Shown: piece by piece, positions 27,160 to 35,520 of the stretch | Numbering within the stretch: position 1 is the first letter of the stretch | How the letters are laid out: each line of letters opens with the position of its first letter | The notes under the pieces: generated by a model | The model's database searches: none | Told to the model about the DNA's origin: nothing | The model's input: only the letters and a program-made list of their open reading frames with translations | Assembly (NCBI GenBank): GCA_910577555.1 | Contig: CAJTLF010000002.1 | Coordinates: 69,367-133,366, forward strand | Source: an uncultured Christensenella sp. | GTDB lineage: Bacteria > Bacillota > Clostridia > Christensenellales > Borkfalkiaceae | DNA: 64,000 nucleotides | Direction: 5' to 3' | Made by a program: the position numbers and the translations under genes

Positions 27160-27259
27160 GCAAGCGTCAAAATGACAAGTAAGACGCTCGCAATGACGAG
27201 AGAGAAAGGCTCACGCGCAATGACGGAGAGAGATGCGACGGGATGGCAAGAGAGAGTGG
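27160..27259. repeat. Degenerate tandem CGCAATGACG-type repeats
   Basis: Two exact CGCAATGACG cores (27189-27198 and 27216-27225, 27 bases apart), each followed by GAGAGA-type sequence, with diverged units before (AAAATGACAAG) and after (GGGATGGCAAGAGAGAG). It looks like a decayed dispersed intergenic repeat. No coding potential was seen between spoIIID and the next gene. Confidence 0.6.
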
Positions 27260-27301
27260 AATAATTTCATAAATTTTTCAGTAAAAAATATATTCATAAA
27301 A

Positions 27302-27330
27302 TTGAAAATTGTAAAACCGTGTGATATAAT
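27302..27330 (+). promoter_or_regulatory. Promoter of the dehydratase-activator operon
   Basis: TTGAAA (27302-27307), 17-base spacer, TATAAT (27325-27330), 38 bases before the GTG start. Confidence 0.8.
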
Positions 27331-27368
27331 TTAAACGGAATATTTTATTTATTATACGGTGTTCTACG

Positions 27369-30299
27369 GTGAAACTTTTGGGAATAGACGTCGGTTCGAC
27401 GACCGTTAAGGCGGCGGTAATCGACGGGAGCGGCAACTTAATATATTCGTCCTACGTGCGGCACTTTGCCAAGGTTAAGGAAACGGTGCTTGCCGAGCTT
27501 TCCGTAATAAAGGAAAAGTTCGGCGGGGAGTACGCAGTATCTATTACGGGCAGTGCGGGACTGGGACTTTCGGAACGCAGCGGTTTAAACTTCGTACAGG
27601 AAGTGCAGGCTGCGTTTATTGCGATTAAAAAACTTTACCCCGACGCGGATGCGGCGATAGAGCTTGGCGGTGAAGACGCTAAAATCATATTCATTACGGG
27701 CGGCGTGGAGCAGAGAATGAACGGCTCGTGCGCGGGCGGTACGGGCGCGTTCATAGACCAGATGGCGACCCTTTTAAATATCTCCGTGGAAGAGATGGAC
27801 GAAATTTCGCTTGACGCGCAAAAGATTTACCCCATTGCGTCGCGGTGCGGGGTGTTCGCCAAATCCGACATTCAGCCCTTATTGAATCAGGGGGCGAAAA
27901 AGTCTGATATAGCCGCTTCGATATTTCAGGCGGTGGTTGACCAGACGGTATCGGGACTGGCGCAGGGCAGAAAGATTAAGGGCAAAGTTTTATTTCTCGG
28001 CGGACCGCTATACTTTTTAAAGGGGTTGAGAAGGGCTTTCGTAAACACTCTCGGACTTAGCGGGGACGGTGCGGTATTTCCCGAAAACGCGCCCTGTTTT
28101 ATGGCGATTGGCGCGGCGTACAACTCTTCCGTCGTGACACCCGAAAGCATAGATTGCATCATTTCCAAAATAAGCGGCGCGAAGGAAGGCGGGGAAATCA
28201 CGCTTGGCAGGCGGCTTTTCGTGAGCAGGGAAGAGTATGCGGAGTTTGTGAAAAGACACCGCGCTACCGACCTGCAATTTGCCGATATTTCGGCTTATTC
28301 GGGCGACTGCTATCTGGGTATCGACAGCGGTTCGACTACCACCAAGCTTATGCTGATTACTCCCGATTGCAAGATACTGTGGTCGCACTATCAGTCGAAC
28401 AACGGGCAACCGCTGGATATAGTGGTTAAAAAGATAAAAGAGCTTTACGCGCTTGGCGGCGGCAGGCTGAAAATACGCGGGAGCGCGGTGACGGGCTACG
28501 GCGAGGACCTGATTAAGAGCGCGATTAAAGCCGATTTCGGCATAGTGGAGACGGTGGCGCACTTCAAAGCCGCCGTGCATTTCAACCCGAAAGTCGATTT
28601 TATTATCGATATAGGCGGGCAGGACATAAAGTGCTTTAAGATTAAAAACGGCGCGATTGACGGCATTATGCTGAACGAAGCGTGTTCTTCGGGGTGCGGT
28701 TCGTTCATACAGACCTTTGCGCGGGCGATGGGTATGGAGATTGACAAGTTCGCCGAAAAGGGGCTGTTCGCGCAAAACCCCGTGGAGCTGGGTTCGCGCT
28801 GTACCGTATTTATGAACAGCGCGGTAAAGCAGGCGCAGAAGGAAGGGGCGAGCGTGGACGATATTTCCGCGGGACTTTCTGCTTCCATAGTAAAGAACGC
28901 TATTTACAAGGTTATTAGGGCGAAGAGCGCGGACGAACTTGGGGAAAATATCGTCGTTCAGGGCGGTACTTTTCTTAACGACGCAGTTTTGCGCTCGTTC
29001 GAGCAGGAGACGGGAAAGAACGTTATCCGTCCCGGTATCGCGGGGCTTATGGGCGCGTTCGGCGCGGCGTTGTTCGCGATGGAAAATATCGGGGGAGAGA
29101 GTACTACCGCGACTGCGGAAGAGCTGGAGAGTTTCGGCTATACTTCGCGCGGCGCGAATTGCGGAAGGTGCACTTCAAACTGCAATATAAACGTGATAGG
29201 GTTCAGTGACGGCAGAAGGTTTATTTCGGGCAACAAGTGCGAGCGCGGGGCGGGTATGAAGCCCTTGCTCGAAGATATGGATATATACGCATACAAGCAG
29301 TCCAAGCTGTACGAATGCGTGACGGATATGCCCGCGGGAAAGCCCAAAGGCAGGGTCGGTTTGCCCATGCAGCTTGGTATGTTCGAGCAGGCTCCATTAT
29401 GGGCGGGATTTTTCGGGACGCTGGGATTCGAAGTGGTGCTTTCCGAAAAATCTTCGCGGCAGTTGTATTTTAAGGGACAGCACACGGTGGCGAGCGATAC
29501 CGCCTGCTATCCCGCAAAGCTTATGCACGGGCATATAGAGAGCCTTCTGGACGCGGGCGTGGATTTTATATTTATGCCCTGCGAAACTTACAATATAGAC
29601 GAGCATTGCTCGGTAAACCATTACAACTGTCCCGTGGTGGCGTATTATCCGGAACTGTTGCGGGCGAACAACGGTCGGCTGACGGGCGATAACTTTATTT
29701 CGCCGTATATAGATTTGAATATGAGAAAGAGCGCGGCGAAGACGCTTGCCGCGGCTCTGTCGCGCTATAAGTTTAAAAAGAGCGAAATTTTAAAGGCGTT
29801 GGACGCGGGTTTTGCGCGGCTGGACGGTTACCGCGCCGCAGTGCGCGCTAAGGCGGACGAGATACTCGGAAGGGCGGAAGCGGAGAACCGTCAGGCGGTG
29901 GTGCTTGCGGGCAGACCTTATCATCTCGACCCCGAAATTAATCACGGGATAAACAAGCTTTTAACTTCCTTGGGCGTTGCCGTTCTTTCCGAAGATTCGG
30001 TATTCGAAAAGGGGGATGCCGTAAAGGTTGACGTGCTTAACCAGTGGACTTACCACGCCCGACTTTACCGCGCCGCCGATTTCGTGAGCAGGCGGAAAAA
30101 CGTAAATCTCGTTCAGCTCGTTTCGTTCGGGTGCGGGCTGGACGCCATAACTACCGACGAAGTGAGAGCTATTTTAGAGCGCAACGGAAAGCTTTACACT
30201 CAGATTAAAATTGACGAAATAAACAATCTTGGCGTGGTGAAAATCCGTCTGAGAAGTATGCTTGCGGCGATTGAAGAAGGTGCGAAAGATGAGCGTTAA
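27369..30299 (+). CDS. 2-hydroxyacyl-CoA dehydratase activator-type ATPase, two-domain, with DUF2229 region
   Basis: 976 aa with two tandem BadF/BadG/BcrA/HgdC ASKHA ATPase domains, each starting LGIDxGSTTxK (residues 4 and about 316). Each has the Cys-containing cluster loop (NGSCAGGTGAF; NEACSSGCGSF) that in HgdC dimers holds a [4Fe-4S] cluster. A Cys-rich patch (NCGRCTSNC, KCERG) and a DUF2229 region follow. HgdC-type activators energise electron transfer to 2-hydroxyacyl-CoA dehydratases. This long form is widespread in Clostridia and its substrate is unknown. The start is GTG with a weak ribosome-binding site. It overlaps the next gene by 11 bases. Confidence 0.85.
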   Translation: MKLLGIDVGSTTVKAAVIDGSGNLIYSSYVRHFAKVKETVLAELSVIKEKFGGEYAVSITGSAGLGLSERSGLNFVQEVQAAFIAIKKLYPDADAAIELGGEDAKIIFITGGVEQRMNGSCAGGTGAFIDQMATLLNISVEEMDEISLDAQKIYPIASRCGVFAKSDIQPLLNQGAKKSDIAASIFQAVVDQTVSGLAQGRKIKGKVLFLGGPLYFLKGLRRAFVNTLGLSGDGAVFPENAPCFMAIGAAYNSSVVTPESIDCIISKISGAKEGGEITLGRRLFVSREEYAEFVKRHRATDLQFADISAYSGDCYLGIDSGSTTTKLMLITPDCKILWSHYQSNNGQPLDIVVKKIKELYALGGGRLKIRGSAVTGYGEDLIKSAIKADFGIVETVAHFKAAVHFNPKVDFIIDIGGQDIKCFKIKNGAIDGIMLNEACSSGCGSFIQTFARAMGMEIDKFAEKGLFAQNPVELGSRCTVFMNSAVKQAQKEGASVDDISAGLSASIVKNAIYKVIRAKSADELGENIVVQGGTFLNDAVLRSFEQETGKNVIRPGIAGLMGAFGAALFAMENIGGESTTATAEELESFGYTSRGANCGRCTSNCNINVIGFSDGRRFISGNKCERGAGMKPLLEDMDIYAYKQSKLYECVTDMPAGKPKGRVGLPMQLGMFEQAPLWAGFFGTLGFEVVLSEKSSRQLYFKGQHTVASDTACYPAKLMHGHIESLLDAGVDFIFMPCETYNIDEHCSVNHYNCPVVAYYPELLRANNGRLTGDNFISPYIDLNMRKSAAKTLAAALSRYKFKKSEILKALDAGFARLDGYRAAVRAKADEILGRAEAENRQAVVLAGRPYHLDPEINHGINKLLTSLGVAVLSEDSVFEKGDAVKVDVLNQWTYHARLYRAADFVSRRKNVNLVQLVSFGCGLDAITTDEVRAILERNGKLYTQIKIDEINNLGVVKIRLRSMLAAIEEGAKDER

Positions 30300-31551
30300 A
30301 GATTATACTACCGCATATCCCAAGTGGAACGCGGAAATGAAGGCGACGCATAAAATTCTCGTACCCGATATGCTGCCCTATCATTTTGCGATAATCGAAA
30401 GGGTGATGCGGTTGCACGGGTACGATTTGGAAATACTCAAAAACAAGACGCGGACGGTTATCGACGAAGGGCTTAAGCACGTGCATAACGATACCTGTTA
30501 TCCCTGTCTTTGCGTGGTGGGGCAGTATATCGACGCGCTGAAGAGCGGGAAGTACGACCTTAAAAAGACTGCCGTACTCATAACCCAGACGGGCGGCGGG
30601 TGCAGGGCGTCTAACTATACTCCGCTTATAAGAAAGGCGTTGAAGGAAGAATTTCCCGAAGTTCCCGTGGTTTCCATTAACTTTTCGGGGCTGGAAAAGG
30701 ACAGCTCGTTGAAAATCGGAGCGAAGTTGTTTTTAAAGCTTGCGTACGCTATTTTGTACGGCGACACCGTTATGTGGTGTTACAATCAGACCAAGCCTTA
30801 CGAAGTTACCGCAGGCGATGCGGACGCGGCGCGGGAGAGAGCGGTAAATTTAATTGCGGACAAGTTCGAAAAGGGCGGGTACGCCAAATATAAGAAAGTA
30901 AACAGAGAGATTATCGCCGAGTTTGCGCGGGTGGAGAGACGGCGCGAAAAGAAAGTGAAGGTCGGCATAGTGGGCGAGATTTACGTGAAGTATTCGGGGC
31001 TGGGGAATAACGAGCTGGAGAAGTTTCTGCTTTCGGAAAACTGCGAGCCCGTAGTGCCTGCGCTTCTGGACTTTATTTTATACTGCATTATAAACGTTGT
31101 GAACGATGCAAAATTGTACGGACGCGGCAAGGGGACGGCGTTTATCTATAAGTTCGTTTACCGTTTGGTGCGGCGTATGCAGAAAAACGTTATTAAAATT
31201 TTCGGGCGGGAAGGCAGTTTCGAGCCTTTGCACGATTTCGAGCATTTGCGCAGTTGTGCGGACAAGGTTATAAATCAGGGCGTGAAGATGGGCGAAGGCT
31301 GGCTTATTCCCGCGGAGATGGCGGCACTTGCCGAGAGCGGGGTTTTGAACGTGGTGTGCGCGCAACCGTTCGGGTGTCTGCCAAACCATATTGCGGGTAA
31401 GGGAACGGTGAGAACGCTGAAAAAGCTTTACCCCGACGAGAATATAGTTGCGGTGGATTACGACCCTTCGGCTACCAAAGTAAATCAGGAAAACAGAATT
31501 AAGCTTATGCTTGCAACCGCAAGGGAAAATAATGGACGAATAAATAATTAA
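30289..31551 (+). CDS. 2-hydroxyacyl-CoA dehydratase D-component-like protein
   Basis: 420 aa related to the C-terminal part of long activator fusions and to the HgdB/FldC dehydratase subunits. Cysteines that could bind an Fe-S cluster occur in HNDTCYPCLCVVGQY, TGGGCRASNY and CAQPFGCLPNH. The ATG at 30289 lies 8 bases after AAGAAGG inside the previous gene; the earlier in-frame ATG at 30262 has no such site. In relatives the two parts are fused in one protein of about 1400 aa; here they are two overlapping cistrons. The reaction is not predictable, because no dedicated CoA-transferase is adjacent. Confidence 0.82.
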   Translation: MSVKDYTTAYPKWNAEMKATHKILVPDMLPYHFAIIERVMRLHGYDLEILKNKTRTVIDEGLKHVHNDTCYPCLCVVGQYIDALKSGKYDLKKTAVLITQTGGGCRASNYTPLIRKALKEEFPEVPVVSINFSGLEKDSSLKIGAKLFLKLAYAILYGDTVMWCYNQTKPYEVTAGDADAARERAVNLIADKFEKGGYAKYKKVNREIIAEFARVERRREKKVKVGIVGEIYVKYSGLGNNELEKFLLSENCEPVVPALLDFILYCIINVVNDAKLYGRGKGTAFIYKFVYRLVRRMQKNVIKIFGREGSFEPLHDFEHLRSCADKVINQGVKMGEGWLIPAEMAALAESGVLNVVCAQPFGCLPNHIAGKGTVRTLKKLYPDENIVAVDYDPSATKVNQENRIKLMLATARENNGRINN

Positions 31552-31598
31552 CGTCAAAGCGACCTGATTTTCTGTGAATTCAATAACTAATCATATTA

Positions 31599-31632
31599 AA
31601 AAGAGTCAAGCATCAGCTTGGCTCTTTTATGT
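31599..31632 (+). terminator. Terminator of the dehydratase-activator operon
   Basis: AAAAGAGTCAAGC, ATCA loop, GCTTGGCTCTTTT: a 13-bp stem with one G.T pair, 48 bases after the stop. Confidence 0.88.
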
Positions 31633-31771
31633 AATCCGTGTACTATTTTTAGGACATCGTATCAAATTTACGAGTAAATATAAGTTGGTATTCAGCAGCA
31701 GAGGAAAATGTCGCGTCCGACAAAATATAAATAAGTTTGAACAGTAAATAGATTTAATTTGTATAAAAGTC

Positions 31772-31800
31772 TTGACAAATACATATAATATAATTATAAT
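31772..31800 (+). promoter_or_regulatory. Consensus promoter of brnTA, leaderless
   Basis: TTGACA (31772-31777), 17-base spacer, TATAAT (31795-31800). The toxin ATG begins at 31807, about where transcription should start, so the mRNA is predicted to lack a 5' leader and ribosome-binding site. Confidence 0.8.
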
Positions 31801-31805
31801 ATAAT
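31784..31805. repeat. 11-bp tandem repeat over the brnTA -10 (candidate operator)
   Basis: TATAATATAAT occurs twice back-to-back (31784-31794, 31795-31805), one helical turn apart, spanning the spacer, -10 and start. BrnA antitoxins autorepress in complex with BrnT, so this is a likely binding site. The low complexity is a caveat. Confidence 0.5.
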
Positions 31806-31806
31806 T

Positions 31807-32100
31807 ATGGAAGAAATAAGTTTTGAATGGGATGCAAACAAAAACGAAATAAATAAAAATAAGCATAAAATTTCGTTTGACGAGGCAAAAACCGTATTTT
31901 ATGACGAACAAGCATTGATAATCGACGACCCTGAACATTCCGCAGAGGAAGAGCAATTTATTATTCTCGGATTCAGTACGCAAGCAAACTTACTTGTCGT
32001 CTGTCATTGTTATAGAGCTGCCGATATGGTAATAAGAATTATATCTGCGAGAAAAGCTACTAAAAACGAAGCAAAATATTATGAAAAGAGAGGTGATTAA
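31807..32100 (+). CDS. brnT: BrnT family toxin (RelE-like ribonuclease)
   Basis: 97-aa type II toxin; BrnT cleaves RNA and stops translation. The N-terminal motif FEWDANKNEINKNKHKISF followed by DEAKTVF and the C-terminal IRIISARKATKNE, with the Arg/Lys residues of the active face, are typical. It is transcribed first, as in known brnTA modules, from an apparently leaderless mRNA. brnA starts one base after its stop. Local base composition is much more AT-rich than the flanking core genes, suggesting transfer. Confidence 0.92.
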   Translation: MEEISFEWDANKNEINKNKHKISFDEAKTVFYDEQALIIDDPEHSAEEEQFIILGFSTQANLLVVCHCYRAADMVIRIISARKATKNEAKYYEKRGD

Positions 32101-32101
32101 A

Positions 32102-32311
32102 ATGATGAATGAATATGATTTTTCAAAATCAAGACCAAATCCTTATGTTAAGAAGTTAAAAAAGCAAATAACTATAAATCTTGACAATGATACTATCGAT
32201 TATTTTAAAGGACTATCGCAGAGTACGGGTATACCTTATCAAACACTTATAAATTTATTTCTTGCCGACTGTGCAAAGAATAAAAAGCAGCTTACGGTTG
32301 CATGGAAATAA
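32102..32311 (+). CDS. brnA: BrnA family antitoxin (ribbon-helix-helix)
   Basis: 69 aa. A flexible N-terminus (SRPNPYVKKLK) is followed by a ribbon-helix-helix with ITINLDNDTIDYFKGLSQ and IPYQTLINLFLADC. The ATG at 32102 sits 6 bases after AGAGGTG; an upstream in-frame ATG at 32081 inside the toxin gene lacks a site. It neutralises BrnT and probably represses the promoter. A terminator follows 14 bases after the stop. Confidence 0.9.
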   Translation: MMNEYDFSKSRPNPYVKKLKKQITINLDNDTIDYFKGLSQSTGIPYQTLINLFLADCAKNKKQLTVAWK

Positions 32312-32325
32312 ACGTAATAAATTTA

Positions 32326-32356
32326 AACGGCAGTTTATACTGCCGTTATTTTTTTG
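32326..32356 (+). terminator. Terminator of brnTA
   Basis: AACGGCAGT, TTAT loop, ACTGCCGTT followed by ATTTTTTT. Confidence 0.92.
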
Positions 32357-32426
32357 TCCTTAGCCGATTGCGGTGGGCGCGAAGTATGCAGGTTTATTTG
32401 TTAAAATGAAAATCCGTATCATTTTA

Positions 32427-32440
32427 TATTAACGATAAAG
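32427..32440. promoter_or_regulatory. Upstream LacI-operator-like site
   Basis: TATTAACGATAAAG differs from the promoter-proximal operator core CATTAACGATAATG at two positions and lies 138 bases upstream, so a DNA loop is possible. Confidence 0.4.
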
Positions 32441-32561
32441 TAAAAGATTTTGGCTTGCGTAAAATATTAACGCAAAAATAACTGTAAAACTTGTAAAAAC
32501 GTTAATAAACAACAAAAATTATTCAAAAAAAAGTTATTTTAAATAATTTTATGAAAATGTA

Positions 32562-32590
32562 TTTACATTAACGATAATGTATGTTATAAT
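32562..32590 (+). promoter_or_regulatory. Promoter of the glycan-locus LacI regulator
   Basis: TTTACA (32562-32567), 17-base spacer, TATAAT (32585-32590). An operator-like palindrome covers the end of the -35 and most of the spacer. Confidence 0.8.
32565..32580. promoter_or_regulatory. LacI-type operator
   Basis: ACATTAAC/GATAATGT: a 16-bp palindrome with one mismatch and the central CG typical of LacI-family operators, overlapping the promoter of the LacI-family gene itself; this implies autoregulation. Confidence 0.65.
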
Positions 32591-32624
32591 GCTTTTGACA
32601 ATGAAAATATAGCCCGAATTGGCA

Positions 32625-32671
32625 CGAAAAGGCGCCTTTTCGTTGTTGTTAGCATTACCTGCTAACAACAA
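32625..32671 (+). promoter_or_regulatory. Two leader inverted repeats upstream of the LacI gene
   Basis: A perfect 18-bp palindrome CGAAAAGGCGCCTTTTCG (32625-32642) is followed directly by TTGTTGTTAGCA, TTACC, TGCTAACAACAA (32643-32671), a perfect 12-bp stem. Both are in the predicted 5' leader. They may be RNA hairpins or a further operator. Confidence 0.6.
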
Positions 32672-32713
32672 AAAACATTTATCGGATTAAAAAAATTAAA
32701 CGGAGCGGATAAA

Positions 32714-33682
32714 ATGCAGAACGTAAGAGTAACTACTTTGAGCGACATAGCGGAGCGTATGGGCATCTCGGTCAACACGGTAAGCCGCGCTTTAAGGAAC
32801 TGCTCGGATATCGGCGCGTCTACAAAGGCGGCGGTCAAAAAGATTGCCGACGAAATGGGTTATCAGCCAAATAAAGTCGCAAGCTTTATGCGTACGAAAA
32901 AATCGAATATTATTGCCGTAGTTATTTCGTCGCTAAGCAATCCGTTTTTCTCTATCAGTTTGGATTTTGTGTTCGATTATCTTACGAAAAAGAATTATCA
33001 TCCGTTGATAATAGTTAAAAAGGAAGGCGACCTGTCGGTTGAAGAGGTTGTCCGCTGTATGCAGAGCGGTGCGTGCGGAATTCTTACGTTTATTGACCTT
33101 GATGAAGAAACTGCGGATTATTGCGAAACTTATAAAATTCCCGTTCTTCTATGCGGTTCCCGTCCACGCGACGAGCGGATAAGCGCAGTGTATTCCGATG
33201 ATAACCGTTGCGGAAAGCTCGTTGCACAGGAAGCCGTTTCTCACGGCGCTAAAAATCCCTGTTATATAAACGGCGCACTGTCCGACCTGAACAACGGCAG
33301 AAGAAACGGTTTTATAAAAGTTTTGGAAAATGCGGGTATTCACTGCGACAGTTATGAGTTCGACTATGAAGACAGAGAGGCGAGCGCAGAGTCGATTAAA
33401 AGGCAAATAGAGGACAACGCAAACGACTTTATTTTCTGTTTTAACGACGAAATAGCAACGGTTATGCTTAAAGCCTTTGACGCGGACGGCGGTTTTAAAG
33501 GCGAGATTTTCGGCGTCGACGGCATATCGAAATATCTGCCCTATTCGAGGAGCGTTAACAGCGTGGGGGGAGATCTTCAAAGCATAGCAAATCGTTGCGG
33601 GCATATACTTCTTGAAAAGGTTGAAAAAGGCGACGTGAAAATTGTACGCGAAGTATTCCCGACGGAAATTATATTGAGATAA
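32714..33682 (+). CDS. LacI family transcriptional regulator
   Basis: 322 aa. The N-terminal helix-turn-helix (TLSDIAERMGISVNTVSRAL) and hinge region (NKVASFMRTKKSN) are followed by a periplasmic-binding-like ligand domain (about 60-322). CGGAG precedes the ATG. It is the first gene of the glycan locus and its own promoter has a LacI-type operator, so it probably senses a sugar released by the locus. Confidence 0.92.
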   Translation: MQNVRVTTLSDIAERMGISVNTVSRALRNCSDIGASTKAAVKKIADEMGYQPNKVASFMRTKKSNIIAVVISSLSNPFFSISLDFVFDYLTKKNYHPLIIVKKEGDLSVEEVVRCMQSGACGILTFIDLDEETADYCETYKIPVLLCGSRPRDERISAVYSDDNRCGKLVAQEAVSHGAKNPCYINGALSDLNNGRRNGFIKVLENAGIHCDSYEFDYEDREASAESIKRQIEDNANDFIFCFNDEIATVMLKAFDADGGFKGEIFGVDGISKYLPYSRSVNSVGGDLQSIANRCGHILLEKVEKGDVKIVREVFPTEIILR

Positions 33683-33716
33683 AAACCGCAAGGTTTAAAG
33701 ATAAAAGGAGAAAATG

Positions 33717-35420
33717 ATGGCAGGTTTATCTTTAAGACATATCTATAAGGTATATCAGAGCAAAGAAAAGGAAAAGAAACGCAAAAAGAAGGACGACGGC
33801 GCAAAGAAGCGCAAGGGTGATTTTCTTGCGGTCAGGGATTTCAATATGGAAATCGAAGACGGCGAGTTTATCGTATTCGTAGGACCTTCGGGTTGCGGTA
33901 AATCCACAACTTTACGAATGATTGCCGGTTTGGAGGAAATAACTGCGGGCGATTTGTACATAGGCGACAGACTCGTTAACGACGTTGAACCGAAGGACAG
34001 GGATATTGCAATGGTATTCCAGAATTACGCGCTTTATCCGCATATGACTGCGGGTGAAAATATAGGCTTCGGTTTAAAAATGCGTAAAGTTGCAACGCCG
34101 AAAAACGATGAAAACGGCAACCCTGTGCTCGCAATAGATAAAAAGAAGATACGGGAGCTTAGAAACAGTCTTAAAACCGTGCGCATAGATATCCGTTATG
34201 CCGAGGAGAACGACGCCGAGCTCGTGTTCAAATACAGGCTGTGCGAGATAAAAGCGGAATATGAAAAGCTTTTAAAAGAGAAGAACGCCGCGCTCGACGG
34301 TAAGAGCGGGGAACAAGCCAAAGAAATATTGCTAAGATTCTCGGAGCGTGAAAAGGCGATAGCCGACTTGGTAAACGAAGTTCTCGCAGCACAGAAGGCG
34401 GTAATTAATGAAATCAGACTCAGATATGCCGGAAAGAACGAAAAGGCCGAAGAAGCGGGAAATCTTGCAAAAGAGCTTGCAAATAAGGCTTCGGTAAATC
34501 TCGGCGACATAAGAGAAAGCGACATAAAGCTTGCGCTTACAGAAAGAAAGAAAAAGCTCGAAAGGGATTTAGAGTACTATACGAATACGCCGGTGCAGGT
34601 GTATGAATACCGCCACATTCCGAAAGAAGAAATAGAAAAGAAGGTTAAATGGGCGTCGGAAGTACTCGGCGTAACCGAGCTGTTGGATATAAAGCCCAAA
34701 GCAATGTCGGGCGGACAAAGACAGAGAATTGCGCTGGGGCGCGCTATCGTGCGCGAGCCGAAGGTTATGCTTTTGGATGAACCGCTTTCAAATCTCGACG
34801 CAAAGCTCAGAACGACTATGAGAAGCGAAATAGTCAAACTTCATAACGAATTAAAGACGACGTTTATTTATGTTACGCACGACCAGATAGAAGCAATGAC
34901 TATGGGTACGAGAATAGTTGTAATGAAGCTGGGCGTGATACAGCAGATAGACAATCCCACCAATCTTTTCGACTTTCCCGAAAATAAATTCGTTGCGGGA
35001 TTTATCGGTACTCCGCAGATGAATTTCTTCGACGTTACGATAAAAAAGAACGGCAAAAATCTTGACGTGAAATATCCGAACGGCGAAATGCAGAGTTATA
35101 ATCTCGCAAATATGCGCACGATAAAGCCCGAATATCTCGACGGTAACGAACACGGCGTAACGCTCGGGATACGCGGCGAGAACGTAACTTTCGACGAAAA
35201 AGGGATAAGCGCAAAGCTGTCCATAAAGGAAATTCTCGGCAACACTACGCAGATGTTTGTAAAGATAACGCCCGAAAGTCCCGACAGTATAATTTGCGTA
35301 AACGACCGCAACGATTACCGCCAGGGCGATACCGTAAAGATATTTTTCGATGAAAAGAGGATACATCTTTTCGACGATGAGACGGAGTTATCCATAATGG
35401 AAAGAAAATACGGTAATTAA
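33717..35420 (+). CDS. MalK/MsmK-type sugar ABC ATPase with a large helical-domain insertion
   Basis: 567 aa against about 370 for the family. Walker A GPSGCGKST (about 56-64), Q-loop VFQNYALYPH (about 100-109), signature SGGQ (about 331-334), Walker B VMLLDEP, His388 and a C-terminal TOBE-type regulatory domain (about 410-567) are all present. Between GFGLKMRKV and HIPKEEIEKK (about 125-300) lies an insertion of roughly 175 residues, charged and predicted coiled-coil; a second Lys-rich loop lies at about 15-35. It would energise the two MalF/MalG-type permeases about 13 kb downstream. Start chosen at the second of two adjacent ATGs, 6 bases from AAGGAG. Confidence 0.9.
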   Translation: MAGLSLRHIYKVYQSKEKEKKRKKKDDGAKKRKGDFLAVRDFNMEIEDGEFIVFVGPSGCGKSTTLRMIAGLEEITAGDLYIGDRLVNDVEPKDRDIAMVFQNYALYPHMTAGENIGFGLKMRKVATPKNDENGNPVLAIDKKKIRELRNSLKTVRIDIRYAEENDAELVFKYRLCEIKAEYEKLLKEKNAALDGKSGEQAKEILLRFSEREKAIADLVNEVLAAQKAVINEIRLRYAGKNEKAEEAGNLAKELANKASVNLGDIRESDIKLALTERKKKLERDLEYYTNTPVQVYEYRHIPKEEIEKKVKWASEVLGVTELLDIKPKAMSGGQRQRIALGRAIVREPKVMLLDEPLSNLDAKLRTTMRSEIVKLHNELKTTFIYVTHDQIEAMTMGTRIVVMKLGVIQQIDNPTNLFDFPENKFVAGFIGTPQMNFFDVTIKKNGKNLDVKYPNGEMQSYNLANMRTIKPEYLDGNEHGVTLGIRGENVTFDEKGISAKLSIKEILGNTTQMFVKITPESPDSIICVNDRNDYRQGDTVKIFFDEKRIHLFDDETELSIMERKYGN

Positions 35421-35520
35421 GAAAATCATTCATTTTCCCTCCTTATAACAAGGCGAACTTCCGCCGCCGACAGGCGGTGGGAGGGGTGCCGGACGTGAAT
35501 GGCGGGAACGGCAGGTAGAA

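Larger units (their letters stand above)
32357..32713. other. Regulatory intergenic region upstream of the LacI gene
   Basis: About 360 bases, very AT-rich, with no open frame. ATTAACG occurs at about 32428 (+), 32466 (+), 32499 (- strand, CGTTAAT) and 32568 (+). The last lies in a near-perfect palindrome over a promoter; two hairpins follow in the transcribed leader. Confidence 0.6.

Noticed and set aside
31640..31771. Coding remnant upstream of brnT
   Set aside because: Only AT-rich sequence with frequent stops was seen; a long minus-strand frame across brnT is antisense shadow.
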